A DNA stretch of 64,000 nt from Gammaproteobacteria bacterium (GCA_026195255.1 JAPHSS010000022.1:1-64000), one strand, 5' to 3'; counted from the stretch's first letter, positions 1-9,802 are shown. The notes: a model not told the origin generated them from the letters alone. Numbers and translations: made by a program.

Positions 1-323
1 AAGGCTGGTGTTTATATAAACTTGGTTGTAAAGGGCCGACCACTTACAACGCTTGTGCAACCACCAAATGGAACAACGGCACCAGTTTCCCCATAGAGTC
101 TGGTCATCCCTGTCTGGGCTGTTCAGAACCACACTTCTGGGACGGCGGTGGATTTTATAAGGCTTTGTCTGTACCCACTATCGATATACCGTCAACTGTT
201 GTTTATGCCGCCGCAGGCGGTGCAGCGGCGGGTGTTGCACTTGGCGCATTAAATAAAAGTAAAAAGAGCAATGCCATCAAACAAAACACTAAAACTACTA
301 TTGATGACCTTGAAAAAGAGTAA
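1..323 (+). CDS. hynS: [NiFe] hydrogenase small subunit, C-terminal fragment (5' end outside window)
   Basis: Reading from base 3, the frame encodes the last ~106 residues of a group 1 [NiFe] hydrogenase small subunit, the Fe-S electron-transfer subunit that partners the nickel subunit HynL. Visible are [12 protein letters not shown], the spaced Cys of ACATTKWNN and [13 protein letters not shown], the standard Cys ligands of the medial/distal Fe-S clusters. After the conserved region comes a short Ala/Gly-rich hydrophobic stretch ([18 protein letters not shown]) and a charged tail rather than a long tail with a clear membrane helix. The frame stops with TAA at 321-323. It lies 62 bp upstream of isp1, which gives the small subunit-isp1-isp2-large subunit order typical of Isp-type hydrogenases. 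Its N-terminus and Tat signal are outside the window. Confidence 0.93.
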   Translation, partial: GWCLYKLGCKGPTTYNACATTKWNNGTSFPIESGHPCLGCSEPHFWDGGGFYKALSVPTIDIPSTVVYAAAGGAAAGVALGALNKSKKSNAIKQNTKTTIDDLEKE

Positions 324-385
324 GCCAGGTTCAGAAAATATTATTTTCAGTAAATAATGCAAGACAATGAAATGAGGATAGAAGA

Positions 386-1045
386 ATGAGTGAGATAGAA
401 TTTCTAAACTGGGTGCGCGGCCCGGCTTTTGAGATCGCTACTGTTATTTTTATAGCAGGTGTGGTTATTCGAATTCTTGAAATATTTCTTCTTGGCAGAA
501 AAAGAAATCTTGCAGAAGCCAAAGGCTCTGAAATGAGTAGTGGTTTACGCACCATCGTCTCTCGATCAATACCGGATAAAAATACTTTTAAACGTTCCTC
601 GTTTAAAATTGTTAGCGGTTATATTTTTCATCTGGGATTATTAGTTACAATTTTTTTCTTTGCACCGCATATTTTATTATTCAAAGAAGTTCTCGGCTTT
701 AGCTGGCCCTCATTGCCGACTGCCATTGTTGATGCATTTGCGGCGGTAAGTATTATTACCTTAATCGCCGTATTAATTCATCGCTTGCGTGACAATGTTT
801 TAAAGTTTCTCAGCTCAACTGAGGATTACCTGGTTTGGCTGCTCACTATACTGCCCCTAATTACCGGTTATATTGCATTTCATCGTATTGGTATGTCTGC
901 ACCTACATTACTTGCAATACATATATTAAGCGTAGAGTTATTACTTGTGGCGTTTCCTTTTACCAAACTAATGCATACATTCACTCTACCGATCGCGCGT
1001 TGGTACAACGGTGCCATTTCGGGTTATAGAGGAGTTCAGTCATGA
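386..1045 (+). CDS. isp1: Isp1, membrane b-type cytochrome subunit of Isp hydrogenase
   Basis: 219-residue integral membrane protein with about five hydrophobic helices (roughly residues 17-36, 78-99, 112-132, 146-165 and 172-195) and several membrane His (e.g. in FHLG, IHRL, FHRIG, AIHIL) that could ligate heme b, resembling the NarI/DsrM cytochrome b family. In Isp-type hydrogenases (known from Thiocapsa and other purple or colourless sulfur bacteria) Isp1 takes electrons from the small subunit, directly or via Isp2, to the quinone pool. It starts at ATG 386 after GAGGATAGAAG, and its stop overlaps the ATG of isp2 by 4 bp (ATGA), so the two are probably translationally coupled. The call rests on gene order as much as on sequence. 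Confidence 0.88.
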   Translation: MSEIEFLNWVRGPAFEIATVIFIAGVVIRILEIFLLGRKRNLAEAKGSEMSSGLRTIVSRSIPDKNTFKRSSFKIVSGYIFHLGLLVTIFFFAPHILLFKEVLGFSWPSLPTAIVDAFAAVSIITLIAVLIHRLRDNVLKFLSSTEDYLVWLLTILPLITGYIAFHRIGMSAPTLLAIHILSVELLLVAFPFTKLMHTFTLPIARWYNGAISGYRGVQS

Positions 1046-2298
1046 GCGCGTCTTTAGAAAAAGGTATTAAGGCATTAAAAAAAGAAGTAGATTCAACTGT
1101 AGGCGCATTTTTTAGCAGTTGTGTTAACTGTGGTATGTGTGCTGAAGCATGCCTGTTTTATACCGAGTCCCCCTGCCCGGCGCGCACCCCGATTAACAAA
1201 ACCGAACCTTTACGCAGAATCTGGAAACAGGAATATACCTTAATCGGGCGCATTGGAAAAATGCTGGGTCTGGCAAAACCTGTCGACCATGATTTTCTTG
1301 AGCACTGGGAAAAGCTGGTTTACGACAGCTGTTCGTTATGCGGGCGTTGTTCAATGGTATGTCCTGTGGGTATAGATATCACAGCGCTGATTCGCAAAAC
1401 CCGAGAAGGTCTGGCTGCAGCGGGTCATGCACCAGAAGGTTTAGTTGGTGCAACCAAACGTGCAGTGACTATTGGTAGCCCCATGGGAGTTAAGTTACCT
1501 GCGTTAATGGCACAGATTAAACATGTCGAAAAAGATACCGGTTTAAAAATTCCGATGGACCAGCAAGGCGCAGAATATATGCTGTTGTTATCGTCTATGG
1601 AGATAATGAACTTCCCTGAATTTATCGAAGCCATTGCAAAAATATTTGATAAAGCCGGTGTTAGCTGGACCATTTCCAGTGAAGCATTTGAAGCAACCAA
1701 TAGCGGTTTGCAAATTGGTGTGTCAGATATCGCCGCAGAACTGGTTCAGCGGGTAGTGGATGCTGCCGAAAAGCTAAAAGTTAAAACTGTCATCAGCCCT
1801 GAATGTGGGCATGCCTATATGGCTATTCGTTGGGATGGCCCTAACCTGATTGGAAAAGCCTTTAACTTTAAAGTTCGGCACATTCTGGAAGTACTTGATG
1901 AATTTAGTAAAGACGGACGTTTAAAAATTACCGGCAAAGAAACACAGAAACTGACTTATCATGACCCCTGCCAGATTTCTCGCCGTGGGGGTGTCATTGA
2001 TCAACCACGTAATCTGATAAATTTATTTGCAGAAGATTTTGTTGAAATGCCGGAAGCCGGAAAAATGAACTGGTGTTGTGGTGCCGGCGGTGGTGTGAGC
2101 AGTAATGAACGTGCGGATGAACTCAGGTTAAAAGTTTTTCAACGTAAGAAAGATCAGTTAGATGTTATAAAACCTGATGTGATTATCAGCGCCTGCTCAA
2201 ACTGTCGAATTCATCTGGAAGATGGGCTTGAAGAATACAATATGGAAATACCGTTAATGAGTCTGACCGAAACATTGGCAGAGCATCTGGAAGAATAA
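1042..2298 (+). CDS. isp2: Isp2, HdrD-like Fe-S subunit of Isp hydrogenase
   Basis: 418-residue soluble Fe-S protein of the heterodisulfide-reductase subunit D / DsrK family. The N-terminal third carries two [4Fe-4S] motifs (CVNCGMCAEAC near residues 27-37 and CSLCGRCSMVCPVG near 96-109). The C-terminal half has two CCG-type cysteine motifs: PECGH, then HDPCQISRRGG and WCCGAGGG around residues 310-350, and ACSNCRIHL near 388, which bind the unusual Hdr-type cluster or its relative. Paired with the cytochrome b Isp1, it probably passes electrons between hydrogenase and the quinone pool or a thiol/disulfide carrier. It overlaps isp1 by 4 bp and is followed after 88 bp by the large-subunit gene. 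The physiological electron acceptor of Isp hydrogenases remains uncertain. Confidence 0.9.
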   Translation: MSASLEKGIKALKKEVDSTVGAFFSSCVNCGMCAEACLFYTESPCPARTPINKTEPLRRIWKQEYTLIGRIGKMLGLAKPVDHDFLEHWEKLVYDSCSLCGRCSMVCPVGIDITALIRKTREGLAAAGHAPEGLVGATKRAVTIGSPMGVKLPALMAQIKHVEKDTGLKIPMDQQGAEYMLLLSSMEIMNFPEFIEAIAKIFDKAGVSWTISSEAFEATNSGLQIGVSDIAAELVQRVVDAAEKLKVKTVISPECGHAYMAIRWDGPNLIGKAFNFKVRHILEVLDEFSKDGRLKITGKETQKLTYHDPCQISRRGGVIDQPRNLINLFAEDFVEMPEAGKMNWCCGAGGGVSSNERADELRLKVFQRKKDQLDVIKPDVIISACSNCRIHLEDGLEEYNMEIPLMSLTETLAEHLEE

Positions 2299-2386
2299 TT
2301 AATTGTTATAAGTAAATATTTAGAATGACAAAGTTTTTGTATTAGAAGTATAACGAATAAACCTAAGACGTTTTTGAGGAAACACC

Positions 2387-4108
2387 ATGAGTGAACGTAT
2401 TGTCGTAGATCCGATTACCCGTATAGAAGGTCATTTACGCATAGAAGCACAGATGGATGGCAATAAAATTGCCAGCGCTTATTCATCAGGCACTATGGTG
2501 CGTGGTATCGAAGTAATTCTACAGGGCCGTGACCCACGAGATGCCTGGGCATTTGCGCAACGCATATGTGGTGTCTGTACGCTGGTCCATGGTCTGGCTT
2601 CAATTCGTTCGGTTGAAAACGCGCTGGATTATAAAATTCCGAAAAATGCCGATCTTATACGTAATTTGATGTCAGGTGCGCAACATATTCTCGATCATGT
2701 GATGCACTTTTATCATCTACACGCCCTTGACTGGGTAGATGTGGTTTCTGCTTTAAGTGCCGATCCAAAAGCCACCTCTGAACTTGCTCAGTCATTAAGT
2801 AGTTACCCCAAATCATCTCCGGGGTATTTTTCTGATATGAAGAAAAAACTGAAAAAGTTTGTTGAAGCAGGACAATTGGGAATTTTCGCAAAAGCTTACT
2901 GGGGTCACCCTGCTTATAAACTACCACCTGAAGCAAATCTCATGGCGGTATCTCATTACCTTGAAGCACTTGGCTGGCAGCGAGATGTCGCCAGGTTGCA
3001 AACTATTTTTGGTGGAAAAAACCCACATCCCAACTTTGTAGTTGGCGGTGTTCCCTGCGCTATTGATATAAATTCTGATTCTGCTATTAATGCAAAAAAA
3101 CTATCTCAGGTGCAGGATATTATCAATCAGATGAAAACCTTTGTTGAACACGTTTACATCCCAGATACATTAGCTATTGCCAGTTACTATAAAGACTGGG
3201 GTAGCCGCGGTGAAGGTTTAGGAAACTTCCTGACCTATGGTGATTTCCCGTCTAATGGGATGGATGACCCATCAGGGTTTATGATTCCTCCCGGTGCAAT
3301 TTTAAATCGCGACTTAAGCACCATTCATGATGTAAATATGAATGCAGCTGATGAAATACAGGAGTATGTTTCGCATTCATGGTACGACTATGAGGATGGA
3401 AAAAATAAAGGTCTGCATCCCTACGACGGTGAAACCAGTTTAAATTACACTGGCCCTAAACCACCTTATGAGCACCTCGATGTTGATCAGTCTTATTCCT
3501 GGTTAAAATCCCCTCGCTGGAAGGGGCATGCGATGGAGGTGGGGCCGCTTGCCCGTGTACTCATGTTGTATGCCACAGGACACGAGCAAACTAAAGAGCT
3601 AGTGGGCATGACATTAAACAAGCTCGATGTTCCAGTAGAGGCACTGTTCTCAACTTTAGGTCGTACTGCCGCTCGTGCACTGGAAACACAAATTTTTGCC
3701 GATGCCATGCAAGGCTGGTTTGATGACCTGATTATTAATATTAAAGCCGGCGATACTAAAACGTTTAATGAAGTATTGTGGGAGCCTTCAACCTGGCCCA
3801 AATCTGCACAGGGTGTTGGATTTATGGAAGCTCCTCGTGGTGGACTTGCCCACTGGATTGTTATTGAAGATGAAATTATTAAAAACTATCAGGCGGTCGT
3901 GCCTAGCACCTGGAATGCAGGCCCTAGAGATGCAGGTGGCCAGCCCGGTGCCTATGAAGCCGCTTTAGCTGACAACCATACACTACACGACCCTAAACAA
4001 CCGATTGAAATTTTACGCACTATACACAGCTTTGACCCTTGTCTGGCCTGTGCTGTTCACGTGACAGATCCGGACGGTGAAGAGCTGGTTAGTGTAAAAA
4101 TTAAATAG
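2387..4108 (+). CDS. hynL: [NiFe] hydrogenase large subunit, Isp-type group 1
   Basis: 573-residue catalytic subunit of a membrane-associated uptake hydrogenase (H2 to 2H+ + 2e-). The N-terminal L1 motif RICGVC (residues ~60-65) and the C-terminal L2 motif DPCLACAVH (residues ~550-558) provide the four Cys ligands of the Ni-Fe(CN)2CO centre. After His558 there is a 15-residue extension (VTDPDGEELVSVKIK), the usual peptide removed by a HyaD/HupD-type endopeptidase during maturation. Length is normal for the family. The start ATG follows TTTTTGAGGAAACACC, a good ribosome site. No maturation genes (hypA-F, endopeptidase) lie downstream in this window, so they must be elsewhere. Confidence 0.97.
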   Translation: MSERIVVDPITRIEGHLRIEAQMDGNKIASAYSSGTMVRGIEVILQGRDPRDAWAFAQRICGVCTLVHGLASIRSVENALDYKIPKNADLIRNLMSGAQHILDHVMHFYHLHALDWVDVVSALSADPKATSELAQSLSSYPKSSPGYFSDMKKKLKKFVEAGQLGIFAKAYWGHPAYKLPPEANLMAVSHYLEALGWQRDVARLQTIFGGKNPHPNFVVGGVPCAIDINSDSAINAKKLSQVQDIINQMKTFVEHVYIPDTLAIASYYKDWGSRGEGLGNFLTYGDFPSNGMDDPSGFMIPPGAILNRDLSTIHDVNMNAADEIQEYVSHSWYDYEDGKNKGLHPYDGETSLNYTGPKPPYEHLDVDQSYSWLKSPRWKGHAMEVGPLARVLMLYATGHEQTKELVGMTLNKLDVPVEALFSTLGRTAARALETQIFADAMQGWFDDLIINIKAGDTKTFNEVLWEPSTWPKSAQGVGFMEAPRGGLAHWIVIEDEIIKNYQAVVPSTWNAGPRDAGGQPGAYEAALADNHTLHDPKQPIEILRTIHSFDPCLACAVHVTDPDGEELVSVKIK

Positions 4109-4148
4109 ATGTTTTAAAATTAACATTACATAACTAACAGGATTAATT

Positions 4149-4319
4149 ATGATTAAAACTATCATAGCTTTAACAGCTTTATTATTCAGCACAAGTGCTT
4201 ATTCTCACACCGGAGTGCACACAGAACTTTTTCACCCTATGAGTGGCGTTGACCATTTCCTGGTGATTTTAGCAATCGGTGTTGTTTCCGGCCTCGCCTT
4301 TTATTTCCATAAAAAATAA
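4149..4319 (+). CDS. Small HupE/UreJ-like membrane protein
   Basis: A 56-residue frame just downstream of hynL. It starts at ATG 4149 after AACAGGATTAATT and stops at TAA 4317. It has a signal-like N-terminus (MIKTIIALTALLFSTSAYS), then the sequence HTELFHPMSGVDHFLVILAIGVVSG and a basic end (FYFHKK). The HP-x3-G-x-DH segment matches the first transmembrane block of the HupE/UreJ nickel-permease-like family, whose members are normally ~190 residues with several helices; here only one helix remains. Its place right after the hydrogenase large subunit fits a role with nickel, but with the rest of the permease missing it may be a dedicated small protein or a remnant. Function is not established. 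Confidence 0.7.
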   Translation: MIKTIIALTALLFSTSAYSHTGVHTELFHPMSGVDHFLVILAIGVVSGLAFYFHKK

Positions 4320-4337
4320 TTAAGAATTAGTAATATT

Positions 4338-4922
4338 ATGAATAAAACAGTTTTTCAGGATAAGGTTTTCCCCAGGCATATATCAGACTTAATGAGTCTG
4401 ATGCAAATGATGGTCTTTGATGGCACCGATGGCGAAGAAAAGTGGGATACCTATCTTAGCCTAAAACAAAAAGAATATGTTGCACTGGGAATTTCACAAT
4501 ATTATCAATGTGACTTCTGTATTGAACATCATACTAAAGCTGTTCTTAAAGTAGATAAGGTTCAAAAAAATACACTGGAACAAAACATAAATTCAATTAT
4601 TCTTTTTTTAAGAATTGATACTAGAACTGTTACTAAGTCAGAAACAGCACAATGGATTAATTCATGGAAAAAATTCTCACGACATTTATCTGTCGATACT
4701 AATGATAATGCTATGCCATACCTGATTGGGTTTTCAGTGGGTATTGCCAGAAATGATGAGTTCTTAATTCACTTTTGTGGCGAAGAGTTAAAGCTGATTT
4801 TCGCTGAAAAAAATATCGAATTATCAAAAGTTATAGGTGAACTTGAAGCTGTAGTAATATTTATGAAAGCAGCGGTATCTAAAAATCGGATTGTTGATAA
4901 AATAAATACTTTACTGGAATAA
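4338..4922 (+). CDS. AhpD-like / carboxymuconolactone decarboxylase family protein
   Basis: 194 residues, helical. The segment YYQCDFCIEHHTKAVLK (about residues 55-71) has the CxxC-x2-HH arrangement of the AhpD/CMD fold, in which the Cys pair performs peroxide or disulfide chemistry. The LKQKEYVALGIS lead-in is also typical of that family. The C-terminal half (residues ~100-190) has no motif I recognise. It sits 18 bp after the small HupE-like gene and so may belong to the hydrogenase transcript; a redox-protective role next to an O2-sensitive hydrogenase is plausible but is inference. Its ribosome site is weak (AGAATTAGTAATATT before ATG). Confidence 0.7.
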   Translation: MNKTVFQDKVFPRHISDLMSLMQMMVFDGTDGEEKWDTYLSLKQKEYVALGISQYYQCDFCIEHHTKAVLKVDKVQKNTLEQNINSIILFLRIDTRTVTKSETAQWINSWKKFSRHLSVDTNDNAMPYLIGFSVGIARNDEFLIHFCGEELKLIFAEKNIELSKVIGELEAVVIFMKAAVSKNRIVDKINTLLE

Positions 4923-5055
4923 TTGTTAACTAAGGAGAACGTCCACATTGTCCGCTTAAGTCGACTGGTAATTTTATTTATACAGGTATCGTCAGTTAGA
5001 TTTTTTTTACTTTATTAATAAAATGAAAAACATTGTGTAAGATTAATAAAAAACA

Positions 5056-6039
5056 TCAACGAAAGAACCAGCCAACGGTCAGTGTACCATAGCGGCTTGC
5101 GGTAGAAATATTTTCATCTTTAAACGAAATATCTGAGTAGGCCAGAGTAACGGATAAATCGCCCCAGGAATATGCTAAACCGCTTGTGAGTGTAACATGC
5201 GTGTTATCAAGATCAATCGAGCGACTATCACGATATGTATTACCATTTAAAACGATATGATTTGCAATCAGGCGGCCACCTATCATTAGATAAGCAAACC
5301 AGCCATTATTAACGGCAATAAAGTTACTAGTGCGACTTGGAGTCAGTATGCCAGAGATATATGATGTAGAAAGTTGTTGACCGACGCGTATCGCAACTCC
5401 TGCATTGATAGCGCTTTCAAGTGTACCTATTCCCATATCTACTCCGCTAAGGAGGTCGAAGTTGCCATTTTCTGAAATCCAGTTTCGCCACATGCGTCCG
5501 CGTGTCAATTTAAAGATAACTTCGTTTTCAAGTTGATAGTCCCAGCCCTGTGGCTGATCGGAATCAGTTATTTCATGGAAAAATTTCTGTGTGCTCTCAG
5601 CACCTGATTCTGGTCCGATAATGCCAATTGTAGTTGTAATAGAATCAACGAACGAACCATAAGAAACTATGTATGTGTTACTAAGAAAAAGAATACCCGC
5701 ATAGGGTATGTCGTCAGGGTCAGGATTTGATGCGAGAATATCGCTGGGAGTGTACATTGACTGACCGATAGAATAAGCATTAATACTGAGTTCACCGTCA
5801 GTATCCGGCATACTCCATTTTAATGGCCATACTAGTCGAGATGAATTCGGTTGGTCTTTACCACGGCCGATGTAGTACCAGGACCCATAGATACCATTAG
5901 TATATCCCTCATCACTTGCTATAAAAAGGTCGTTGTCGAGGGTAAATGTTATAGCGTCAGCTGCAAAAGACTTAATTGAAATAGTAAAAAGGAACGTAGA
6001 AATAAATAAGAGAGAGTAAAAATGAATTTTATATGACAA
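5056..6039 (-). CDS. LpxR-like outer-membrane lipid A deacylase family protein (DUF2219)
   Basis: 327-residue protein with a signal peptide (cleavage near SFAADA, residue ~26) followed by a beta-rich sequence ending in aromatic YGTLTVGWFFR, as expected for an outer-membrane barrel. Family hallmarks of LpxR are visible: LDNDLF and the DEGYTNGIYGSW stretch (Asn, Asp and Thr of the proposed active site), and FFHEITDSDQPQGWDYQLENE with the catalytic-type His. LpxR members remove the 3'-acyloxyacyl chain of lipid A. The gene stands alone, convergent with the AhpD-like gene and divergent from the GGDEF/EAL gene. Family membership is clear; the actual activity is inferred. Confidence 0.8.
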   Translation of the reverse strand: MSYKIHFYSLLFISTFLFTISIKSFAADAITFTLDNDLFIASDEGYTNGIYGSWYYIGRGKDQPNSSRLVWPLKWSMPDTDGELSINAYSIGQSMYTPSDILASNPDPDDIPYAGILFLSNTYIVSYGSFVDSITTTIGIIGPESGAESTQKFFHEITDSDQPQGWDYQLENEVIFKLTRGRMWRNWISENGNFDLLSGVDMGIGTLESAINAGVAIRVGQQLSTSYISGILTPSRTSNFIAVNNGWFAYLMIGGRLIANHIVLNGNTYRDSRSIDLDNTHVTLTSGLAYSWGDLSVTLAYSDISFKDENISTASRYGTLTVGWFFR

Positions 6040-6742
6040 TGTAATCTCTGTGTATCTCAGTGAATTTAAAAGTCGCCCGTTTTAAACAGTCTAACATATA
6101 GCTGCTATTTTATTATCAAGATAAAATATAGGCACTTTATCATGATCAAATTCAGAGTCTATTTCAATATCCAACAATTGTTAACTTATTACTTAACGTA
6201 ATCCCATTGCAGAAAACTTATGTGGATTAATATAAGTATGTAGACTAAATATCAATAAAAACACCTAACAAATAAATAAAGAGACACTAAGAGCATATTG
6301 TCATTTGATGATTGTGTTTTATAAGGCATAAAAATGCCTCATCAATTTCTAGCGATATAGCTTAAATTCATAATATAATACACAGGAATAACTCATTATT
6401 TATGGGGGTATATGTAAAATATTCCCTATTAATTTAGTGGAATATTAACTCAATTTTTCATTAAACAGTATTCTAACGAGTTCTTGTCGCGATATTTAGT
6501 AAATTAAACTAGCTTTAGAAATTAGCAGAAGACGCTGCTAAATTAATAACTCGCTAGTGCGAAACGTAGGTTCTATAACGCTCAATCCCATTGTCAGTTA
6601 CACTTGTCTACATATATTGTGCTTTAAATGTGGTCTAATCACTTAATAACTCACAAACTTTTATAGAATGAGGCGTTTGTAAGGTATAAAACATTCAGAA
6701 TAGACTATATTACTGTAAATAATTATTTACTCTGCAATCTGT
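6040..6742. other. 703-bp intergenic region between divergent genes
   Basis: AT-rich, with no open frame of note on either strand and no recognisable tRNA or riboswitch. It holds one small hairpin at 6324-6339 (AGGCAT, loop AAAA, ATGCCT) with a partly complementary outer pair (TTGATGA near 6304 and TCATCAA near 6339). The region must contain the promoters of both flanking genes, but I see no convincing sigma-70 pair or known operator. The size is unusual for this otherwise compact window. Confidence 0.5.
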
Positions 6743-9418
6743 ATGACAAAATCCGCAACTATTCACAAAACCTCTGAAATAGATTATCGAGAGCTCTGTA
6801 TTATGCAACAGGGTATTTTTGATGTCGCAAACTACAGCATTATTTCAACTGACTTAAATGGCGTCATCAGGTCATTTAATAGAGCCGCCTCAGCATTACT
6901 GGGTTATACCGCTGAAGAACTCATCGGTAAACACACGCCTGCCCTCTTTCACGACCCAGCTGAAGTGCGTAAACGAGCCACGAATCTATCGGATGAACTA
7001 GGTATAACTATTGAACCTGGTTTTGAAGTGTTTGTGGCCAAGGCTCGTCAGGGTATTACAGAAGAGCTTGAGTGGAGTTATATCAATAAAAACGGGTCGC
7101 GCATTCCTGTTCTGCTTTCTGTAACAGCTCTTCGTGGCGAGGCCGGAGACATTAATGGCTTTTTGGGTATTTCATTTGATATCACTGAAAAAATTAAAAT
7201 AAAACGTGCACTTCAGGAAGAAGAGGAACGTTATCGACTTCTATTTGAAGAAGCAGATGATAGTATTTTTTTGACGAAAGATGATCGTTTTATTGACTGT
7301 AACCCTGCAACCCTCGATATGTTTGGTTGTACACGTGAGCAAATTATTAATCAAACACCTTATCGTTATTCACCACAAAACCAGCCCGATGGTACGCCAT
7401 CACAGCAGTTGGCATTAGAAAAATTGAATGCAGCATTTCAGGGTGAAGCACAGTTTTTCGAATGGCGACACCTTAAACACAACGGGACTCCATTTGATGC
7501 TGAAGTTACACTTAATGTAATAGAGATTAGTGGTCAACCTCACATTTTAGCCAATGTAAGAGATATTACGCATCGTAAGAAGACTGAACGCGAGTTGGAA
7601 ATCTCACGTAAAAAACTCTTAAGTCAGAATGAAAGTTTGTGGTTAATTAATAATCTATCAGATCGATTACATGGTAACCAGTCATTTCAAACAATTATTG
7701 AAGAAACGCTTGATGCTTTACTCGGCGTTACCGAAACAACACATGTGGCGATATACCTGCTGGACGAAAACAAAGAATCTCTCATCTTATGCGCTAACCA
7801 TGGCTTCGACGCTAAAACTTTAGAAGCTGGAAAGACAATACCATTAAAAAATAGCTTAAGTGGTTATGCTTTAAATAAAGATGAAATTATATTCAGTGCT
7901 GACTTTGAAACTGATGATCGACTCGATAAAAAAATCAGGCAGGCATTACTCGCAATTAATATTCGCTCAGGTACCGTGGTGCCTTTAATTCATCAGGGAA
8001 CAATATATGGAAGCATAAATATATTGTATAAAATCAGACATAACTTTACGGAGGTAGAAAAAGAAACCTTATATGTTATTGGTAATACAGTATCGCAGTC
8101 TTTAGCTTATGCTCAAAAAATTAATGATCTGGAGTTTATGGCTCACCATGACTCTTTAACTGGGTTACCTAACCGTGCGCTTTTCCATAAAGTATTTAAA
8201 AATAAACTTAAAGACTCATCATATAAATCAGCAGCATTATTGCTGTTAGACCTTGATCGGTTTAAGGAAATAAACGATACATTGGGTCATCATATAGGCG
8301 ATAAATTATTACAGAAAATTGGGCCTAGACTTAGTCAGTTTTTTTCTAATGAAAATATACTTATTAGTCGTCTGGGGGGCGATGAGTTCACTGTACTTGT
8401 TGACAATATTTCTGATAAACAGGAAGTTTTAAAATTTGCAGAAAAATTATTACGCTGTTTACGTGAACCAATTGATGTGAAATCAATGAAATTAGAAGTC
8501 GACGCAAGTATAGGTATTGCAATGTTTCCTGAAGATGGCGCGGATAGCCATGCCTTATTACGTTCTGCCGATGTTGCTATGTACGAGGCGAAAAATAAAG
8601 GTGGAGGTATTCAAATTTATGATCATGTTATAGACAAACATACGCCAGAACGCCTGGCTTTAATTGCAGATTTAAATAGTGCTATTCGTGAGGATCAGTT
8701 AGTTTTACATTATCAACCTAAAGTTGACCTGGCTACTAACAAAATTAAAGGTTTTGAGGCACTTGTTCGCTGGGACCATAAAGAAATGGGGCTGCTCTAC
8801 CCTGATAAATTTATTCCTCTAATAGAAATGAGTGATTCTATTCATCTGCTTACACAGGGGGTTCTAAGGTTAGCATTGCAACAGCAACAGCGATGGACAG
8901 AAGATGGTTACTCACTACCTGTTGCGGTTAACCTCTCAGCACGTAATTTGATAGATGGACGTTGTGTTAATGTTTTAACTGAAATGCTCAATGAGTTTAA
9001 TGTAGTGCCTGGTATGCTTGAACTGGAAATAACTGAAACAGCGTTAATGCAAGATCCTGAAACTGCAATGTCTCTACTCAATGAGATCTCTGAGCTGGGA
9101 GTTAATTTATCCATTGATGATTTTGGTACAGGTTACTCATCTTTATCATATTTGCGAAAAATGCCTATTGACTCACTAAAAATTGATCGTGAATTTGTAA
9201 AAGATATGTTAACTAATGATCAGGACGCTATTATTGTTAGCTCTACTATTGCCCTGGCACATAATCTTAAGTTAAACGTTATAGCTGAAGGTGTAGAAGA
9301 TCATGAAACAATGGACAGGTTAAAGGAGATGGGCTGTGACCTTGTGCAAGGGTATTATATAAGCAGGCCTAAAGCCTGGCCTGAAATAAAAGTCTGGTTA
9401 AATCAGCAAAAATTTTAA
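6743..9418 (+). CDS. PAS-PAS-GAF-GGDEF-EAL cyclic-di-GMP signalling protein
   Basis: 891 residues, no transmembrane segment. Order: PAS (about 15-150), PAS with PAC tail (about 160-285), GAF (about 300-460), GGDEF (about 465-625) and EAL (about 635-885). The diguanylate cyclase signature RLGGDEF is intact near residue 545, and the phosphodiesterase signature FEALVRW near 670 together with DDFGTGYSSL near 791 is also intact, so both activities are possible. No RxxD product-inhibition site precedes GGDEF. It is soluble, so it probably senses a cytoplasmic ligand or redox state through PAS/GAF. It stands alone after a long intergenic region; the output target cannot be told from context. Confidence 0.93.
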   Translation: MTKSATIHKTSEIDYRELCIMQQGIFDVANYSIISTDLNGVIRSFNRAASALLGYTAEELIGKHTPALFHDPAEVRKRATNLSDELGITIEPGFEVFVAKARQGITEELEWSYINKNGSRIPVLLSVTALRGEAGDINGFLGISFDITEKIKIKRALQEEEERYRLLFEEADDSIFLTKDDRFIDCNPATLDMFGCTREQIINQTPYRYSPQNQPDGTPSQQLALEKLNAAFQGEAQFFEWRHLKHNGTPFDAEVTLNVIEISGQPHILANVRDITHRKKTERELEISRKKLLSQNESLWLINNLSDRLHGNQSFQTIIEETLDALLGVTETTHVAIYLLDENKESLILCANHGFDAKTLEAGKTIPLKNSLSGYALNKDEIIFSADFETDDRLDKKIRQALLAINIRSGTVVPLIHQGTIYGSINILYKIRHNFTEVEKETLYVIGNTVSQSLAYAQKINDLEFMAHHDSLTGLPNRALFHKVFKNKLKDSSYKSAALLLLDLDRFKEINDTLGHHIGDKLLQKIGPRLSQFFSNENILISRLGGDEFTVLVDNISDKQEVLKFAEKLLRCLREPIDVKSMKLEVDASIGIAMFPEDGADSHALLRSADVAMYEAKNKGGGIQIYDHVIDKHTPERLALIADLNSAIREDQLVLHYQPKVDLATNKIKGFEALVRWDHKEMGLLYPDKFIPLIEMSDSIHLLTQGVLRLALQQQQRWTEDGYSLPVAVNLSARNLIDGRCVNVLTEMLNEFNVVPGMLELEITETALMQDPETAMSLLNEISELGVNLSIDDFGTGYSSLSYLRKMPIDSLKIDREFVKDMLTNDQDAIIVSSTIALAHNLKLNVIAEGVEDHETMDRLKEMGCDLVQGYYISRPKAWPEIKVWLNQQKF

Positions 9419-9802
9419 AATACTTAATATATCATTACTTCCTCTTTAACATCTATTAATGCAGAGAAATGCATTCTCAATATTATTAATTATCCATAGA
9501 CTTTTTATATGTAGTATTTAAGTTAGAGCAACTGAATATGGGGATGATAAGCATTCTTAATAATTTTTAGATAATAGTAATATCAGGGTGCGTATTCTTA
9601 TAAACAAACAAGCTTAATGATTAGAGTGATATTTCATTCGACTAGTAGTAAATAAGGTGTAATTTACTGATTTTTACTAAGAATCTAGATGTTGAGTAAT
9701 AATTTAACTTCTAGTTAGTGTCAGTAATATGTTATACAATCAGCAGCTAATAGTTATCTTATAGTATGTTGTTTTAAGTTTAATAAGGCCCTTTTTAAAG
9801 CT
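9419..9802. other. 384-bp intergenic region, nothing recognised
   Basis: AT-rich spacer between two same-strand genes. No reading frame, clear hairpin terminator or conserved RNA was visible to me. It presumably contains the 3' untranslated end of the GGDEF/EAL gene and the promoter of the Cache-domain gene. Confidence 0.4.

Noticed and set aside
5056..6039. PagL-type rather than LpxR-type lipid A deacylase
   Set aside because: Length (327) and the NDLF, YTNG and GWD motifs fit LpxR; PagL is about half that size.
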